Below, in pieces: positions 6,436 to 14,654 of a stretch of 52,036 bases of DNA. The DNA is from Clostridia bacterium (GTDB lineage: Bacteria; Bacillota; DSM-521; Neomoorellales; Neomoorellaceae), in assembly GCA_030445865.1 (NCBI GenBank), contig JASUSV010000009.1:1-52036 (forward strand), written 5' to 3'. Positions within the stretch are counted from its first letter, which is position 1; each line of letters begins with the position of its first letter. The notes under the pieces were generated by a model. The model made no database searches and had not been told where the DNA came from. It was given only the letters and a program-made list of their open reading frames with translations. The position numbers and the translations under genes were made by a program.

Positions 6436-8328
6436 GTGAGGATTTTAGAACAACTTGAAAAGTATCGCCAGCAGGAAAAAAAGTTGACCTGGGAAGGAAC
6501 CTTTGCCGATTACCTGCAGTTGGTAATAGAAAATCCTAAGATAGCCCGCCTGGCCCATGCCCGCATTTATGACATGATTATAGCGGCGGGGGTAGAAGAA
6601 GTTAATGGTATTAAACGCTATAAATTTTTTGCCGATGAGATATTTGGCTTAGATCGCACGTTGGAAAAACTGGTAGAAGAATACCTCCATTCTGCCGCCC
6701 GGCGGCTTGATGTGCGAAAACGTATCCTCCTGCTTATGGGGCCGGTAAGTGGTGGAAAATCAACCCTGGTAACTATGTTGAAACGAGGCCTCGAACAATA
6801 TACGCGCACGGATGAGGGGGCGGTTTATGCCATCAAGGACTGCCCCATGCATGAAGAACCCCTTCATTTAATACCCAGGGAGTTGCGTCCCGAGTTCCAG
6901 AGGGAATACGGAATTTATATCGAAGGTAATCTCTGCCCTTACTGCCAGTTAATGTTAGAAGAAAAATATGGCGGCCGGGCCGAAGATGTACGGGTTCAGA
7001 GAATTGTTTTTTCGGAAGAAAAGCGGATAGGCATAGGCACCTTTAGCCCCTCGGATCCCAAATCCCAGGATATAGCCGATCTTACCGGGAGCATCGACTT
7101 TTCTACCATTGCTGAATACGGCTCGGAATCTGACCCCAGGGCCTACCGTTTTGACGGCGAACTCAACAAAGCCAATCGCGGCATCATGGAATTTCAAGAA
7201 ATGCTTAAATGTGATGAAAAATTCCTTTATAATCTCCTGAGCCTTTCTCAGGAGGGAAACTTCAAAGCCGGCCGTTTCGCTTTAATTTCCGCCGATGAAA
7301 TGATTGTCGCCCACACTAACGAGGCCGAATATCGGGCCTTTATCAGCAACCCTAAAAACGAAGCTCTGCGTTCCCGCATCCTGGTCATACCTATACCCTA
7401 TAACCTTAAAGTTAGCGAAGAGGTAAAAATTTATGAAAAACTAATCCGCCAGGCCGATATCGACGTACACATCGCTCCTTATGCCCTTTGGGCGGCGGCT
7501 ATTTTCTCCGTCCTTTCCCGCCTTAAAGAATCTAAGAAGCAGGGGATGGATCTCGTTAAAAAGATGAAGCTTTACGACGGCGAGGACGTAGAGGGCTTTA
7601 AGCAGAAGGACGTGGCCGAGTTAATGGCCGAGGCCGAAGGCGAGGGCATGAGCGGCGTCGATCCGCGCTACGTGATTAACCGCATCTCCAGCGCTTTGAT
7701 CACCAGCGATACCCGCTGCATTAATGCCCTGGATATATTGCGGGCCCTCAAAGACGGCCTTGACCAGCACCCCTCCATAACTAAAGAGGAAAAAGAACGC
7801 CTCCTTAATTTCCTGGCCCTGGCCCGCCAGGAATACGACGAGGTGGCCAAAAGAGAAGTCCAGCGGGCCTTCGTCTACTCCTACGAAGAATCCGCCCGGG
7901 CGCTCTTCAATAATTACTTGGATAATGTGGAAGCCTACGTCAACCACACTAAAGTAACCGATCCTATTACCGGCGAAGAGCTTGATCCCAACGAAAAATT
8001 AATGCGTTCCATTGAAGAGCAGATCGGCGTTACGGAAAATGCTAAAAAGGCTTTCCGCGAGGAGATCTTGATTCGCCTTTCTTCCTACGCCCGTAAAGGG
8101 AAGGTCTTCGACTATAACTCTCACGAGCGCCTGCGCGAGGCTATTGAGAAAAAGCTTTTTGCTGACTTAAAAGATGTAATTAAAATTACTACTTCCACCC
8201 GTACGCCCGATCCCGAACAATTGAAACGTATTAACGCCGTAATTGACCGCTTGATCAAAGAGCACGGTTACTGCCCCATCTGCGCCAATGAGCTTTTAAA
8301 ATACGCCGGCAGCCTGCTTAACCGTTGA
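6436..8328 (+). CDS. prkA: PrkA, serine protein kinase / AAA+ protein of sporulation
   Basis: 630-residue PrkA. The N-terminal AAA+ region holds the P-loop GPVSGGKST (102-110, K108), and the C-terminal part is the PrkA domain ending in a CPIC motif. PrkA was first described as a serine kinase; later work on homologues suggests ATP-dependent protease or chaperone activity, so the biochemical role is open. The GTG at 6436 is chosen because the family begins with RILEQLEKYR..EKKLTWEGTF, and GGGAGG lies 9 bases upstream; a 34-residue N-terminal extension from 6334 is not supported. First gene of the prkA-yhbH-spoVR operon. Confidence 0.95.
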   Translation: MRILEQLEKYRQQEKKLTWEGTFADYLQLVIENPKIARLAHARIYDMIIAAGVEEVNGIKRYKFFADEIFGLDRTLEKLVEEYLHSAARRLDVRKRILLLMGPVSGGKSTLVTMLKRGLEQYTRTDEGAVYAIKDCPMHEEPLHLIPRELRPEFQREYGIYIEGNLCPYCQLMLEEKYGGRAEDVRVQRIVFSEEKRIGIGTFSPSDPKSQDIADLTGSIDFSTIAEYGSESDPRAYRFDGELNKANRGIMEFQEMLKCDEKFLYNLLSLSQEGNFKAGRFALISADEMIVAHTNEAEYRAFISNPKNEALRSRILVIPIPYNLKVSEEVKIYEKLIRQADIDVHIAPYALWAAAIFSVLSRLKESKKQGMDLVKKMKLYDGEDVEGFKQKDVAELMAEAEGEGMSGVDPRYVINRISSALITSDTRCINALDILRALKDGLDQHPSITKEEKERLLNFLALARQEYDEVAKREVQRAFVYSYEESARALFNNYLDNVEAYVNHTKVTDPITGEELDPNEKLMRSIEEQIGVTENAKKAFREEILIRLSSYARKGKVFDYNSHERLREAIEKKLFADLKDVIKITTSTRTPDPEQLKRINAVIDRLIKEHGYCPICANELLKYAGSLLNR

Positions 8329-8339
8329 GGTGAGGGAGC

Positions 8340-9482
8340 ATGACCATCGATTTTAGCTTGAGCCGCGAGGACTGGTCGTTGCACCGTAAGGGCTACCTGG
8401 ATCAGCAGCGCCACAAGGAGAGGGTGCAGGAAGCCATTAGGAAAAATTTGCCCCAGATTATTGCCGAGGAAAGCATTATCTTGGCCGATGGGAAAAAGGT
8501 AGTTAAGGTGCCCATCCGCTCTTTAGAGGAATACCGCTTCCGCTTTAACCCTTACCAGGGGCGCTTTGCCGGGCAGGGCGGTGGCAATACTCAAAAAGGC
8601 GATGTCCTGGGGCGAGAAATTGGAGAAGGAGGGGTAGGAAAGGGGCCCGGCGCCGGCGACCAGCCCGGCGTGGATTACTTTGAGGCTGAAGTTAGCCTGG
8701 AAGAAATTGAGGAGCTGTTTTTCCGCGACTTAAAGTTGCCCTATTTAAAAGATAGACAGAAACATCGTATGAGTTTTAACGATTATGAGTTTCGCGAGGT
8801 CAGGCGCCACGGGCTTATGGGCAACCTGGATAAAAAGCGCACCATTTTAGAAAACCTTAAAAGGAATTGCCTCCATGGCCTGCCCCGTATAGGCGGTATC
8901 CAGCCGGAAGACCTGCGTTTTAAAACCTGGGAGGACAAAATTAAACCTGAAGTCAGCGCGGTAGTACTGGCCATGATGGACACTTCAGGTTCCATGGGCA
9001 ATTACGAAAAGTATATTGCCCGCACCTTTTTCTTCTGGGCGGTCCGTTTTTTGCGGACCAGATATAGCCAGGTAGAAATCGTTTTTATTGCCCACCATAC
9101 CCACGCTAGGGAAGTAACCGAAGAAGAATTTTTCACCAAGGGGGAGAGCGGCGGCACGCGCTGTTCTTCGGCCTACCGCCTGGCTCTGGATCTCATCTCC
9201 CAGCGCTACCCGCCTGCCGACTATAATATCTACCCCTTCCATTTTTCCGATGGTGATAACCTGCCTTCGGACAACGAAACCTGCATGGAGCTGGTGCGGG
9301 AGCTTCTCAAAGTCTGCAATATTTTCGGCTACGGCGAAATCGTCAACCCTTATTACCGGGCCAGCACCCTGATGAGCGCCCTCAAGAAAATAAATGATGA
9401 ACGCCTGGTTACGGTGGCTATAAAGGAGAAAAGCGATGTTTACACGGCCTTGCGGCAATTTTTTAGCGAAAAAGGGAGATGA
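8340..9482 (+). CDS. yhbH: YhbH/YeaH family sporulation protein (DUF444)
   Basis: 380 residues of the YeaH/YhbH family. The N-terminal region is basic and ends in a glycine-rich linker (about residues 77-105). The C-terminal half is a von Willebrand A-like domain with the metal-site motif DTSGSMG at 214-220. Loss of yhbH in Bacillus affects sporulation; the molecular role is unknown but it is nearly always beside prkA and spoVR, suggesting one complex or pathway. It begins 11 bases after prkA behind GAGGTGAGGG and overlaps or abuts spoVR. Confidence 0.93.
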   Translation: MTIDFSLSREDWSLHRKGYLDQQRHKERVQEAIRKNLPQIIAEESIILADGKKVVKVPIRSLEEYRFRFNPYQGRFAGQGGGNTQKGDVLGREIGEGGVGKGPGAGDQPGVDYFEAEVSLEEIEELFFRDLKLPYLKDRQKHRMSFNDYEFREVRRHGLMGNLDKKRTILENLKRNCLHGLPRIGGIQPEDLRFKTWEDKIKPEVSAVVLAMMDTSGSMGNYEKYIARTFFFWAVRFLRTRYSQVEIVFIAHHTHAREVTEEEFFTKGESGGTRCSSAYRLALDLISQRYPPADYNIYPFHFSDGDNLPSDNETCMELVRELLKVCNIFGYGEIVNPYYRASTLMSALKKINDERLVTVAIKEKSDVYTALRQFFSEKGR

Positions 9483-9484
9483 AG

Positions 9485-10885
9485 ATGAATCGGGAGCTTA
9501 AAGAATTGGAAAAGGCTATAGAGTTAATTCATGCCCAGGCCAAGGAATTTGGCCTGGATTTTTTTCCGGTGCATTTCGAACTCTGCCCCGCCGACGTAAT
9601 CTATACTTTTGGGGCGTACGGCATGCCCACGCGCTTTTCGCACTGGAGTTTTGGCAAAGCCTTTTACAAAATGAAGCTTCAGTACGATTATAACCTCAGC
9701 CGCATTTACGAGCTGGTAATCAACAACAACCCGTGTTATGCCTTTCTCCTGGAGGGCAATTCTTTAATTCAGAATAAGCTGGTAATAGCCCATGTTTACG
9801 GCCACAGCGATTTTTTTAAAAATAATTACCGTTTTTCTTCTACCCATCGCCAGATGGTGGAAACTATGGCCATCCATGCCGCAAAGATAAGGGAATATGA
9901 GTTTAAATACGGCTTTCGTGAAGTGGAAATATTTTTGGATGCGGCCTTATCCATTCAGGAACATATCGAGCCGCCCGGCCTGGCTTCGGGCAAAGCGGAA
10001 GGCGACGCCGATAAGGAAGAAGGGGCCCCTCCTCCTGCTACGCCTTACGATGACCTCTGGGCACTTGACCGTAAGGAAGCAACAAATGATAAAAATGAGC
10101 GTAACCGCAAGTTTCCCAGGCACCCCCAAAAAGATGTCCTGGCGTTTATTATGAAACACGCCGTGGATCTAGAAGAATGGCAGCGGGACATCCTGGCCAT
10201 GCTTCATGAGGAAATGCGCTACTTTTGGCCGCAGTTGGAAACCAAGATTTTAAACGAAGGCTGGGCTACTTACTGGCATAACCGCATTATGCGCTCCCTG
10301 GACTTAAACGAGGATGAAGCCGTGGAATTTGCCCGCCTTCATGCCATGATCCTGCAGCCGGGAAGGATGCAGATAAATCCTTATTATGTCGGGTTTAAAA
10401 TTTTAGAGGATATCGAGCGCCGCTGGGATAAACCTTCGGCAGAAGAAAGGGAGCGTTACGGCCGAGCTGGGGAGGAAGGGCGGCAAAAAATTTTTGAAGT
10501 ACGCGCTACGGAAACCGATATCTCTTTTTTGCGTAATTATCTTACCAAAGATTTGGTGGAGGAACTGGACCTCTACCTCTATCAAAAGATAGACAAGGAG
10601 TGGGTGGTAGTAGAAAAGGATTGGGAAAAAGTACGAGACGGCCTGGTGGACCGCCTGGTGAACTGCGGCTTTCCTTATATCGTGGTCGCCGACGCCGACT
10701 ACCAGCGCCGAGGAGAGCTTTACCTGTTGCATAAATACGAAGGCCTGGAACTGGATGTGCCTTACCTGGAAAAAACTTTGCATCATGTCTATCTTTTATG
10801 GGGGCGCCCAGTGCATTTAGAAACGGTGCTAGATGGCAAGCCGGCAGTTTTTAGCTATGATGGCAAGAAAAATACCCGCAGGTAA
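9485..10885 (+). CDS. spoVR: Stage V sporulation protein R (SpoVR)
   Basis: 466-residue SpoVR family protein, required for proper spore cortex in Bacillus. Family hallmarks include LKILNEGWATYWHNRIMRSL-type text around residues 255-275 and PHFELCPADVIY-like text near the N-terminus (here PVHFELCPAD). A central acidic/proline linker (about 165-190) is low complexity. The ATG at 9485 is preferred: GGGAG at 9474-9478 gives 6 bases of spacing, whereas the ATG at 9479, overlapping the yhbH stop, touches the ribosome site. Last gene of the three-gene sporulation operon. Confidence 0.94.
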   Translation: MNRELKELEKAIELIHAQAKEFGLDFFPVHFELCPADVIYTFGAYGMPTRFSHWSFGKAFYKMKLQYDYNLSRIYELVINNNPCYAFLLEGNSLIQNKLVIAHVYGHSDFFKNNYRFSSTHRQMVETMAIHAAKIREYEFKYGFREVEIFLDAALSIQEHIEPPGLASGKAEGDADKEEGAPPPATPYDDLWALDRKEATNDKNERNRKFPRHPQKDVLAFIMKHAVDLEEWQRDILAMLHEEMRYFWPQLETKILNEGWATYWHNRIMRSLDLNEDEAVEFARLHAMILQPGRMQINPYYVGFKILEDIERRWDKPSAEERERYGRAGEEGRQKIFEVRATETDISFLRNYLTKDLVEELDLYLYQKIDKEWVVVEKDWEKVRDGLVDRLVNCGFPYIVVADADYQRRGELYLLHKYEGLELDVPYLEKTLHHVYLLWGRPVHLETVLDGKPAVFSYDGKKNTRR

Positions 10886-10906
10886 GGCCTTAAAGCAGGA
10901 AACCTT

Positions 10907-10940
10907 TCATTTTTGCCGAAAATAAAAATGAGTTTATTAT
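10907..10940 (+). promoter_or_regulatory. Inverted repeat overlapping a promoter before the ligase gene
   Basis: TCATTTTT (10907-10914) and AAAAATGA (10924-10931) form a perfect 8-bp inverted repeat. It overlaps a possible -35 TTGCCG (10913-10918) and lies just before a -10 TATTAT (10935-10940, spacer 16). It could be an operator, or a weak terminator for spoVR, though only a short T-run follows. Confidence 0.4.
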
Positions 10941-10962
10941 AAACCACTTAGGGGGCGGGTAA

Positions 10963-12261
10963 GTGTACTGGAATCAAAAATATGAATGCATGCCGCGCGA
11001 AGAATTGAGGCAATTACAACTAGAGCGGCTGAAAGTTACGGTAGAACGGGCTTTTTATAACGTTCCCCACTACCGCCGCGCCTTTCAAGAGCTAGGGCTT
11101 GAACCGGGGGATATTAAGAGCCTGGAAGATTTGCAAAAGCTGCCTTTTACTACCAAGCAGGATCTTCGGGATAACTACCCTTATGGGATGTTTGCCGTGC
11201 CCATGAGCGAGGTAGTGCGCATACATTCCTCTTCAGGCACTACGGGCAAGCCTACGGTCGTGGGTTATACGCGCCGCGATATCGATACCTGGGCGGAGCT
11301 GATGGCCAGGGCCCTGGTCTGCGGCGGGGCTACGCGCAACGACATTATTCAAAATGCCTACGGCTACGGGCTCTTCACCGGCGGCCTGGGCATCCACTAC
11401 GGCGCCGAAAGAATCGGGGCTTCGGTAATCCCCATTTCCGGCGGCAATACCAAGCGCCAGGTCATGATTATGAAGGATTATTGTTCCACCATGCTAACCT
11501 GCACGCCTTCTTACGCCCTGCATATTGCCGAAGTCATGGAGGAAATGGGGGTTAAAAAAGAAGAGCTTAAGCTTAAATACGGCGTTTTTGGGGCCGAGCC
11601 CTGGTCCGATAATATGCGGCGGGAGATCGAGCGCAAGCTCGGCATTAGCGCCGTAGATATTTACGGCCTCAGCGAAGTGATCGGCCCCGGCGTAGCCATC
11701 GAGTGCCAGGAGAAAAACGGCTTGCACATTTTTGAAGACCATTTTATACCCGAGGTAATAGACCCCGATACCGGCCGGGTTTTGCCGCCGGGACAGGTAG
11801 GGGAGTTGGTTTTAACTTCCCTCACCAAGGAAGCGCTACCGGTTATCCGCTACCGCACCCGCGATATAACGGCCTTATTGGAAGGCGACTGCCCCTGCGG
11901 CCGTACCCACGTGCGCATGGCCAGGATTACCGGTCGGACGGACGATATGCTTATTATTCGCGGTGTTAACGTATTTCCTTCTCAGATTGAGAGCGTCTTA
12001 TTAGAAATGGGCGGGACGGAGCCCCATTACCTGCTAATTGTAGACCGCCAGGGCAGCCTGGATACTCTAGAAGTTCAGGTGGAAGTTTCCGAAGGCCTCT
12101 TTTCAGATGAAGTGAGGCGCCTGGAAGAACTCGAAGGCCGGATCAGGCAGGAATTGGAGAGCGTCTTGGGTATTTCGGTCAAGGTAACACTAGTTGAGCC
12201 CAAGACCATCGAGCGCAGTGAGGGTAAAGCCAAGCGGGTGCTGGACAAGCGTAAAATTTAG
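10963..12261 (+). CDS. paaK: Phenylacetate-CoA ligase family protein
   Basis: 432-residue AMP-forming acyl-CoA ligase of the PaaK family. The ATP-binding loop [10 protein letters not shown] is at 89-98, the [10 protein letters not shown] adenylate motif follows mid-protein, and the C-terminal domain has [21 protein letters not shown], typical of PaaK. It activates an aryl acetate such as phenylacetate or indoleacetate to its CoA ester. No ring-cleavage genes are nearby. The neighbours (double ACT protein, aminotransferase) suggest amino-acid-derived aryl acids as substrates. GTG start behind GGGGGCGGG. Confidence 0.88.
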   Translation: MYWNQKYECMPREELRQLQLERLKVTVERAFYNVPHYRRAFQELGLEPGDIKSLEDLQKLPFTTKQDLRDNYPYGMFAVPMSEVVRIHSSSGTTGKPTVVGYTRRDIDTWAELMARALVCGGATRNDIIQNAYGYGLFTGGLGIHYGAERIGASVIPISGGNTKRQVMIMKDYCSTMLTCTPSYALHIAEVMEEMGVKKEELKLKYGVFGAEPWSDNMRREIERKLGISAVDIYGLSEVIGPGVAIECQEKNGLHIFEDHFIPEVIDPDTGRVLPPGQVGELVLTSLTKEALPVIRYRTRDITALLEGDCPCGRTHVRMARITGRTDDMLIIRGVNVFPSQIESVLLEMGGTEPHYLLIVDRQGSLDTLEVQVEVSEGLFSDEVRRLEELEGRIRQELESVLGISVKVTLVEPKTIERSEGKAKRVLDKRKI

Positions 12262-12277
12262 AAGGAAGGGGTCTTCA

Positions 12278-12709
12278 ATGAAAATTAAACAGATTTCCGT
12301 ATTCCTGGAAAATAAATCGGGCAGGCTGGCGGCGGTAACGCGCTTGCTCGCCGCCCATCAGATTAATATCCGCGCCCTTTCTATTGCCGACACTTCGGAT
12401 TTCGGCATTTTACGCCTCATCGTTAACGACCCTGAAAAGGCTTACCGAGCTTTAAAGGAAGGCGGTTTTACGGTTAGTTTAACCGAGGTCATCGGAGTAG
12501 AAATGCCCGATAAACCCGGCGGGCTCAGCAGGGTCCTAACCTGCCTGGAAGAAGCCGGCATCAATATAGAATATCTCTATGCCTTCATAGGCAAAGGGGA
12601 CAACGGGGCTATGGTAATCTTCCGGGTAGAGGAACTGGATAGGGCCATAGAGGTATTAAATCAAGCCGGTATTAACGTTTTAGACGGCAACAAGATTTAC
12701 ACCATGTAA
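12278..12709 (+). CDS. Tandem ACT-domain protein
   Basis: 143 residues forming two ACT domains (about 1-68 and 69-143) and nothing else. ACT domains bind amino acids and usually regulate enzymes. The first begins KQISVFLENKSGRLAAVTRLL, cut here to its pattern of a beta strand, then NKSGRL, then a helix; the second has DKPGGLSRVLTCLEEAGI. Such stand-alone pairs are common next to phenylacetate-CoA ligase genes in anaerobes and probably sense an aromatic amino acid; that is inference. ATG at 12278 behind AAGGAAGGGG. It lies 16 bases after the ligase gene and 12 before the aminotransferase. Confidence 0.88.
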   Translation: MKIKQISVFLENKSGRLAAVTRLLAAHQINIRALSIADTSDFGILRLIVNDPEKAYRALKEGGFTVSLTEVIGVEMPDKPGGLSRVLTCLEEAGINIEYLYAFIGKGDNGAMVIFRVEELDRAIEVLNQAGINVLDGNKIYTM

Positions 12710-12721
12710 GGAGGATGGATT

Positions 12722-13825
12722 TTGTCTGGAACACCTAAATGCCGCGAAGCCATCTTAGAGATTAAGCCTTATGTGCCGGGCAAGCCTATTGAAGAAGTGC
12801 AGCGCGAATTGGGGATCCAGGACGTAATCAAAATGGCTTCTAACGAGAACCCCTTGGGTCCTTCGCCGGATGCGGTCCTGGCCTTGAGGGAGGCGGTAGA
12901 GCGGGTACACTTATATCCCGACGGCAACTGCTATTACCTCAAAGAAGCGCTGGCTGCCAGGTACGGCGTATCCGCCGAAAATATAATTATCGGCAACGGC
13001 ACCGATGAAATTTTAAAACTTCTGGCCGAAGCCTATATCAACCCTGGGGACGAGATAGTGGTAGCCGACCCGACTTTTTCGGAATACGAGTTTGCGGCCC
13101 AGGTCATGGCAGGCCGGGCGGTAAAGGTTCCCTGCCAGAACTTCCGCCACGATCTAAAAGCTATGGCTGCGGCCATCACTCCCCGGACGCGCCTGGTCTT
13201 TGTCTGTAATCCCAATAATCCTACCGGTACCATCGTAAGCCAAAAAGAAGTCGCCTCCTTTTTGGACAAGGTGCCGCCGGAAGTAATCGTCGTTTTTGAT
13301 GAAGCCTACAGCGAGTACGTGACGGCCGAGGATTACCCCGATACTCTGGCTTATATCAAAGAAGGCCGGCCCAACGTCATCGTGCTCCATACCTTTTCCA
13401 AGATTTACGGTCTGGCGGGTCTGCGCGTAGGCTACGGTCTAGCGGCGCCGGAAATTATCCGGGCCGTAAACCGCGTGCGCGAGCCCTTCAACGTCAACCT
13501 TCTGGCCCAGGTAGCCGCCCTCGCCGCCTTAAAAGACGAATTCCACGTTGCCAAAAGCCAGGAAGTTAATGCCCGCGGTAAGGAATTTCTTTACGGCGCT
13601 TTCAGCGCTTTAGGCTTGAAGTTCGTACCTACCGAGGCAAATTTCATTTTTGTGGATGTCGGCCGGGATAGCCGCGAAATTTTCCAAAAGCTGTTGCGGA
13701 AAGGCGTAATTGTACGTACAGGCGACATCTTCGGGTACCCCAATTACCTAAGAATTACTATAGGCACCCGCCGCCAAAATGAACGCCTGATTCAGTCCTT
13801 AAAAGAAATTTTAGCTGGGGACTAA
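12722..13825 (+). CDS. hisC: HisC-type aminotransferase (histidinol-phosphate or aromatic)
   Basis: 367-residue class I/II PLP aminotransferase of the HisC group. The Schiff-base lysine is K227 in HTFSKIYGLAGLRVGYG; D193 (VVFDEAY), the asparagine in CNPNNPTG (163-169) and R235 complete the PLP and carboxylate site. The TTG start follows AAGGAGG. HisC enzymes often also act on tyrosine and phenylalanine. Here it is grouped with a phenylacetate-CoA ligase and ACT protein, not with other his genes, so an aromatic amino acid role is at least as likely as histidine synthesis. Confidence 0.88.
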   Translation: MSGTPKCREAILEIKPYVPGKPIEEVQRELGIQDVIKMASNENPLGPSPDAVLALREAVERVHLYPDGNCYYLKEALAARYGVSAENIIIGNGTDEILKLLAEAYINPGDEIVVADPTFSEYEFAAQVMAGRAVKVPCQNFRHDLKAMAAAITPRTRLVFVCNPNNPTGTIVSQKEVASFLDKVPPEVIVVFDEAYSEYVTAEDYPDTLAYIKEGRPNVIVLHTFSKIYGLAGLRVGYGLAAPEIIRAVNRVREPFNVNLLAQVAALAALKDEFHVAKSQEVNARGKEFLYGAFSALGLKFVPTEANFIFVDVGRDSREIFQKLLRKGVIVRTGDIFGYPNYLRITIGTRRQNERLIQSLKEILAGD

Positions 13826-13840
13826 AAAAAGTAATATTTT

Positions 13841-13895
13841 CCTCCCCTGCTCGATATGAATGAATTAGTAAAAGGAGCAGAGGGGGGATTTTTTT
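13841..13895 (+). terminator. Terminator-like hairpin overlapping the gerM ribosome site and start
   Basis: CCTCCCC-TGCTC (13841-13852) pairs with GAGCA-(GA)-GGGGGG (13875-13887), followed by A and seven T (13889-13895). This is a rho-independent terminator form for the hisC operon. The 3' arm is also the GGGGGG ribosome site of the next gene, and the T-run includes the first two bases of its TTG start. Confidence 0.7.
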
Positions 13896-14490
13896 GTTGC
13901 GGCCCAGAAAGTTGACGGTAATATTTTTATTGTTGGCGGTAGTCCTGACCAGCGGTTGCGGCCTGGCCCAGCGTTTTGGAGCTAAAAGCGGGCAACCTGA
14001 GGCTCAGGTCCAGGTACCGGAGGCCAATGCGCGGCCTCTTGAAAAGGTTGAAGCCCAGGGCGGTGGCGAGACGCGCAAGGTGGTCCTTTATTTTGCCGAT
14101 CCAACCGGCCAGCGGCTGGTAGCCCAGGAACGGGAGATCCCTAAAGTAGAAGGTATAGCCCGGGCTACTATTCAGGAACTTATCAAGGGCCCCGGTCTCG
14201 AATCCAATCTTTTACCTACCATACCGGCAGGGACAGTCTTGAAAGACATTAACATCCGGCCGGACGGACTGGCCCGGGTAGATTTCAGCCGGGAACTGGT
14301 AGAGAACCATAGCGGCGGCTCCATTGGGGAGAATTTGACGGTTTATTCTATAGTCAATACCCTTACCCAGTTTCCGAGCGTCAAGAAGGTAGAAATTCTG
14401 GTGGAAGGTAAAAAAGTCAAAACCCTTGCCGGCCATGTAGATGTATCCGACCCCATAACCCGCAACGAGAATATTATCGCCAAGCAGTAG
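13894..14490 (+). CDS. GerMN-domain lipoprotein (GerM-like)
   Basis: 199 residues with a lipoprotein signal peptide: basic start, hydrophobic core and lipobox LTSGC with C22 as the lipidated residue. After a low-complexity linker (25-60) comes a GerMN domain (about 65-190; RKVVLYFADPTGQRLVAQER then VARATIQELIKGP). GerM in Bacillus acts at the spore envelope and in germination and is mother-cell expressed. The TTG at 13894 (or the next codon, TTG 13897) is supported by GGGGGG at 13882-13887. The gene stands alone between two terminators, and its ribosome site is buried in the upstream hairpin. Confidence 0.85.
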   Translation: MLRPRKLTVIFLLLAVVLTSGCGLAQRFGAKSGQPEAQVQVPEANARPLEKVEAQGGGETRKVVLYFADPTGQRLVAQEREIPKVEGIARATIQELIKGPGLESNLLPTIPAGTVLKDINIRPDGLARVDFSRELVENHSGGSIGENLTVYSIVNTLTQFPSVKKVEILVEGKKVKTLAGHVDVSDPITRNENIIAKQ

Positions 14491-14554
14491 CAGAGCACTT
14501 GGAGTTCTTCCAGCCGCATGCTGAAACAGGGATAATCAGAGGGATGTGATTAAT

Positions 14555-14580
14555 AAACCCCATCAGGGGTTTTTCTTTTT
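14555..14580 (+). terminator. Rho-independent terminator after the GerMN gene
   Basis: AAACCCC (14555-14561), loop ATCA, GGGGTTT (14566-14572) followed by a T-rich run. It precedes the amidase gene by 75 bases. Confidence 0.8.
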
Positions 14581-14654
14581 TCTACAAAATCCTTTTCCCT
14601 GGCAGGAAAGTCGACATAATGTGGCGAATAAGATCGGCCGGGGAGAGGATCTAA

